A stretch of DNA of 64,000 nucleotides from Erinaceus europaeus (Eukaryota > Chordata > Mammalia > Eulipotyphla > Erinaceidae), in contig NW_026647271.1 of NCBI RefSeq assembly GCF_950295315.1, positions 1 to 64,000 of the forward strand, in the 5' to 3' direction. This document shows positions 59,486 to 64,000 of the stretch, piece by piece (the stretch's first letter is position 1; each line of letters opens with the position of its first letter). Below the pieces are notes generated by a model. That model had not been told where the DNA came from and ran no database searches. It was given only the letters and a program-made list of their open reading frames with translations. The position numbers were made by a program, and so were the translations under genes.

Positions 59486-60042
59486 TTGTGTGTGTGTCTG
59501 TCTGTCTGTCTATGTGTTTCTGTGTGTGCTCAGATCATTGGTGGCAAGGTAGCCTATAGTATTCTCAGAGCATGGGTGGCAAGGTAGCCAGCCTCGCCTG
59601 CAACTTATATACAGAGAACCTAGAACGATAGGGAAAGCCAGCTAGCCCAGATTCTGACTCAGCAAGAAGGCATATGCAAAGGGATTCTCATGTCTCGCTC
59701 TCCTGAGTTCCCCATTCAATCTTATGCCTCACTATCATCCAAACACTGCCAATGGGGGAAGCTGGGGCACCCCTCAGAATTCAGGGGCAGGACCCTGTCC
59801 AGTCACATTTGGCTGCATACTCAGCCTCCAGGATACCAGTCCACTTCTCAGGGCAGCAGATTACAAGCCCAGAAAGAACCCAGAAAGAGTTCCAACATAG
59901 ATGGGAACTGTGTTTTACCAAACAATAGTAGATGAAGCCGGCACCTTACACCTCCCCTTTGGGTCCGGCTAAGGCAATTGCTCCTGTGGCCTCACAATCC
60001 CTGATCATGGTGTCCTGGTGTCCACACATCACACTCAGAGAT
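59486..60042 (+). other. TG run and unclassified segment absent from the downstream duplicate
   Basis: After a TG/TCTG run the sequence has GGTGGCAAGGTAGCC twice (59540 and 59574). From about 59603 to 60042 the text is unique within the window and is missing at the equivalent point of the downstream copy (62538-62547). No gene is recognised. Confidence 0.55.
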
Positions 60043-61511
60043 ATTCCCCGAAGTAGGCATCCATGAGTGTCCCATACAAAGTCGCTCTGCTTGCAGCAAG
60101 CACAAACTCCCCAGGACCTTGCTATGGAGAGACAAAAGGAAGATGGATGCCTCCATTGGCTGAATTAGGAGTTTCCAGTGGAGATCACAGCCCCGCAGCT
60201 CACCTGAGGGCCTGGCTGCTGCTAATAAAGTCAATTGGAAACACCTGTTACCACTTGGGCCCTGAGGACATACTCAGAAATCCCTCCAGGAGATAGCAGG
60301 CTGGCAGACCTCCTGACACCGGGATAGCTGTGCTCCTAGTTGGGAGGGCATTCTGGCCAGAGGTGAGAATATTCCCTAGATACAAGAAAAAACTTCAAAT
60401 TTGAAAAGGATTTGAAACCCCATGAGGCACTTGGAAAAGACTTTTCACAGACATCAAAACACCCTCTTTCAGAACCCTGGAAGCGTCCGTTTTGTGTTGA
60501 AAATCTGGACATGGTGTGGCCATCAGTACCACAGATCCTTTACATTGGGCAGAATACAGGGAAAGCACAATGTGTGTGCCAGGGTGATAGTGTTTCACTT
60601 CTCTTGACTTGGGCTCTCAATGAATAAGGACAAGGATGTGGTGCAGGAAATTGAGGAGGGCTGCATTTAGGTGAGTGTCAGACTCAGGGTCCTGGAGAAT
60701 GGGAGTCAAGCACAGAGGGCCTGGACAGCTGCAGCTGGAGATGGTCATATGCCTGTAACCTGCAGCAGGATCGCTGTCTCTTCAGTTCCCCAATGTACTA
60801 CGCCATATGCAGGAGACTAAATATTCCAAAGGGCAAAGAAAGGAAAACTTCAACACCAGGAAGTTCGAGATCACTATGCATGCAATGACATCCCAAAAGG
60901 GCCCAGTGAAGAAGACACGTAGAGACAGTCAGAGAGACAGGATGACAGAGATAGAAAAGGACTGAAATTCTGGCCCTGTGTTGATCAGTGCTAGAGCACT
61001 GAAGACAAACCCTCCATGCCCATGCATACTTCTTACAAGTTGAATTGTTATTTTATGTTTGTGAGGAAAAGTTACACTTAGAACATTTAGGTGTTAGTCC
61101 ACTCTGAGAAGCAACACTTGGCCTGCAGCCCACTCTCCAAAACTGCCCTCCTCTCTCCATTTGGAAGTATTCTTAGTGATGCTCAAGCCAAGATGCAGGC
61201 TGGTGTATTGCATCTCCCTGTTCCAGCCTCAGACTGTGCTGTGTGCAGGGAAATGCAGTATGTCTATTTCTTCTTTGATTTACAGTTATGGGATAGGACT
61301 CGGTGGACAAAAAGAGCAAGAGGGAAGTAGATGATTTGGCAGCGGTAGTTTGTGCTGAGAGAGATTTGTAGAGTGATAAGTGGTATACCGATGGCTCTGT
61401 GAGATGTCTCTCATGACTGTGGCTCAGAAGGGCCTTCTGTATCCGCATTCTTACCCTAATCCAGAGATGAGCAGGTCTCTAGCTACAAAATATTTTCACA
61501 CCTCTACATGT

Positions 61512-61514
<3 letters not shown>

Positions 61515-61600
<86 letters not shown>
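61515..61600. repeat. Compound (TA)n(GA)n microsatellite
   Basis: About 55 bp of TA repeats run into about 30 bp of GA repeats. At the paralogous place in block alpha copy 1 (54883-54904) there are only a few repeats, and in copy 3 the whole region is deleted (GTGGCTCATTTTCTAC near 63923). Confidence 0.93.
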
Positions 61601-61602
<2 letters not shown>

Positions 61603-62189
61603 ATGTAGTCATTTTCTACAATGGATTCGATATGACATTCAGACAATTGATTGCTAAAACATGGAGAGAAACTTTGTATCAGGAAAAGAATTGTACTAAG
61701 GAGTAAACTCTCAAAATCATTAGCTATATGCAGCTCCAATGGGACAGAGCGAAAAAGGCTCGAGAAGGAACTCATCAAGCAGACTCTCCACATGGACAGG
61801 CATCACAAGTTTCCTACTCTGGCAACAGACACAGTGCTTCTGGTAGTTCCAAGTGCAAGCCTCAGGGCAAAAACCTCTCCCTCTTCAGTGTTTTTACATC
61901 TGAAAAGAAGCAAAGTGACCAATGGCCAAAGAGAGCTACAATGGTGTGAATGTTGAGCTGTAAATCAGAATGTACCAATTTTTTTGCAAAAAAATCACTT
62001 TATTATAAACTGTCAGTGATACTGGCATGGAAATGAGGAGACAGAATATGGCTTGCATCAGAAAGACTTTCAAACTGAGGCTCCAGTAGCCTAGGTGAAA
62101 TCGCCAACACAGCAAGCCAGAGCTCAGCAGTGCTCTGGTAACTCTCTTTGTATATCTAGGCCTGTCAGTAAAATAAGTATATAAGTAAA

Positions 62190-62420
62190 ATATCAATCAG
62201 TGAAGACAGAGTGTGTGACAGCATGTGAGAGTTAGAGAGAAGGCGAGAAGAGAAATAGATGAGTTGGAAAGAGACCAGAATTCAAAAACCTCCTACACTG
62301 TGTTCATTGATGACAGGTTCAAACCTGGCTTGTAGAGATTGTAAAGCAGCAGTTCTCATGCCCACAGACCTAGACAGCCCCAGCCTTCACCATATACTGT
62401 ACTACCAGACCTGCCAGTAA
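62190..62420 (-). repeat. Inverted tRNA-SINE-like element, copy 5
   Basis: Same element as at 55685, carrying the near-palindromic B-box region CAGGTTCAAACCTG (62315-62328) and followed by a TG run (62420-62480). Confidence 0.55.
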
Positions 62421-62546
62421 TGTGTGTGTGTGTGTGTGTGTGTGTGACTGTCTGTCTGTCACTGTGTGTCTGTGTGTGCTCAGAATTCACCTATAGTAGT
62501 CTCAGAGCATGGGTGGCAAGGTAGCCAGCCTCACGTGCCTCACGAG

Positions 62547-64000
62547 ATTCCCCGAAGTAGGCATCCATGAGTGTCCCATACAAAGTCGCTCTGCTTGCAG
62601 GAAGCACAAACTCCCCAGGCCCTTGCTATGGAGAGACAAAAGGAAGATGGATGCCTCCATTGGCTGAATTAGTAGCTTCCAGTGGAGATCACAGTCCCAC
62701 GCCTCATCTGAGGGCCTGGATGCTGCTAATAAAGGCAATTGGAAACAGTTGTTACCACTTGGGCCCTGAGGACATACTCAGGAATCCCTCCAGGAGCTAA
62801 CAGGCTGTCAGACCTCCTGACCCCGGGATAGGTGTGCTCCTAGTTGGGAAGGCCTTCTGGCCAGAGGTGAGAATATTCCCTAGATACAAGAAACAACTTC
62901 AGGTTTCAAAAGGATTTGAAACCCAATGAGGCACTTGGAAAAGACATTGCACAGCCATCAATACACCCTCTTTCTGAACCCTAAGTGCTTCTGTTTTGCG
63001 TGGAAAATATGGACACTGGTGTGGTCATCAGTACCACAGATCCTTTACATTCGGCCCTATAGAGGGAAAGCACAATGTGTGTGGCAGGGGGATAGAGTTT
63101 CACTTCTCTTGACCTGGGCTCTCATGGAATAAGGACAAGTGTGGTGCTGGCAATTGAGGAGGGCTACATTTAGGCTGAGTGTCAACCTCAGGGCCCTGGA
63201 AAATGGGAGTCAAGCACAGAGGGCCTGGACAGCTGCAGCTTGAGATGGATATATGCCTGTTACCTGAAGCAGGATCGCTTTCTTCTCAGTTTCTCTCTGT
63301 ACTATGCCATATCCATGAGACTAAATAATCCAAAATGGCAAAGAATGGAAAATTTCAACTCCAGGAAGACTGAGTCTATAATGCATGCACTGACTTCCAG
63401 TAAGGGCCCAGTGAGGAAGGCAAGTAGAGACAGTCAGAGAGACAGAATGACGGAGACAGAAATGGACTGAAATTCTGGCCCGATTTTGATCAGTGCCAGA
63501 GCACTGAAGACAAACCCTCCATGCCCATGCACACTTCTTACAAGTGGCATTGTTATTTTATGTTTGTGAGGAAAGGTTACACTTAGAACATCTAGGTCTT
63601 AGCCCACTCTGAGAAACAACACAGGCTGCAGCCCACTCTGCAAAACTGCCCTCGTCTCTCCAAATTGGAAGTCATCTTAGTGATGCTCCAGCCAAGATGC
63701 AGGCTGGAGTATCTCATCACCCTGTTCTAGCCTCAGCCTGTCCTGTGTGCAGGGAACTGCACTATGTCTATTTCTTCTTTGATATACAGTTTGGGGATAG
63801 GATGCAGTGGACAAAAAGAGGAAGAGGGAAGTAGATGATTTGGCAGCTGTAGTTTGTGCTGAGATAGATTTCTAGAGTGGTAAGAGGTATACTAATGTCA
63901 GTGTGAGATGTCTCTCATGACTGTGGCTCATTTTCTACAATGGATTCGATATGACATTCAGACAATTGATTGCTAAAACCTGGAGAGAAACTGTGCATCA
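62547..64000 (+). repeat. ~2.5 kb tandem duplication, right copy, cut by window end
   Basis: Follows 60043-61700 closely up to the window end, including block alpha copy 3 from about 63509. A deletion of about 200 bp removes the TA/GA microsatellite and its flanks (junction near 63928). It continues past base 64000. No gene is recognised. Confidence 0.85.

Larger units (their letters stand above)
60043..62546 (+). repeat. ~2.5 kb tandem duplication, left copy
   Basis: Starts ATTCCCCGAAGTAGGCATCC and repeats at 62547 (offset about 2504, later 2497). It includes block alpha copy 2 (61012-61990) and the fourth relative of the 1 kb unit's end (62010-62420). The longer homology 59080-59600 to 62020-62535 shows the original duplication was about 2.9 kb. 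No intact gene. Confidence 0.88.

Overview
This is repeat-rich, non-coding mammalian DNA. The tRNA-derived SINEs (type 3 promoter B box such as GGTTCAAGACC, a CTGCAGGGG segment, TCTCTCTGTCCTATG, then AACAACAA/AATAAATA or GAA tails) match what I remember of hedgehog (Erinaceus) SINEs, so an erinaceid, probably the European hedgehog, is the best guess (about 0.8). That identification is from memory, not from a search. No intact protein-coding gene, tRNA or rRNA gene could be supported.

Positions 1-53003 are the right-hand part of a tandem macrosatellite with a unit of about 4.07 kb, all head to tail. Ten full units (1-40468) are nearly identical. Unit 11 (40469-41998) is cut short and fused by a one-base-sharp junction to three older, diverged units: 12 (about 42059-45076), 13 (about 45077-49292) and 14 (about 49293-53003). 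The diverged units carry private deletions and insertions, so the array looks homogenised in its core and decayed at its edge. The left end is not in the window.

Each unit has the same layout, given here in unit-1 coordinates. A GGAGA/GGACA purine tract (1-113) is followed by a GC-rich single-copy-like block (120-1670) with promoter-type motifs (NRF1-like, RFX-like, GC boxes, YY1-like). Next come an A-tract/T-tract hairpin (1673-1708), a cluster of SINEs in which a ~335-365 bp SINE-plus-linker module is itself tandemly repeated three times (1988-3130), another SINE with a GAA tail (3206-3491), a CATC microsatellite, and a G-quadruplex motif (3928-3950) just before the next purine tract.

The array edge (50.9-54.3 kb) is loaded with retroviral debris: two candidate solo LTRs (51078-51742 and 52468-52812) and a 5'-truncated class II (betaretrovirus-like) endogenous retrovirus. 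That remnant keeps only the env transmembrane region with two in-frame stops (53004-53642), a polypurine tract and a 3' LTR (53956-54272).

Positions 54.3-64 kb are a separate field of local duplications. They comprise three tandem copies of a ~1 kb AT-rich unit (56537 to about 59485), a ~2.5-2.9 kb tandem duplication (about 59080 to the window end), an older copy of part of it at 54.4-55.3 kb, inverted tRNA-SINE-like elements and TG/CA/TA/GA microsatellites. Every ORF seen is explained by low-complexity or repeat sequence, or by the broken env.
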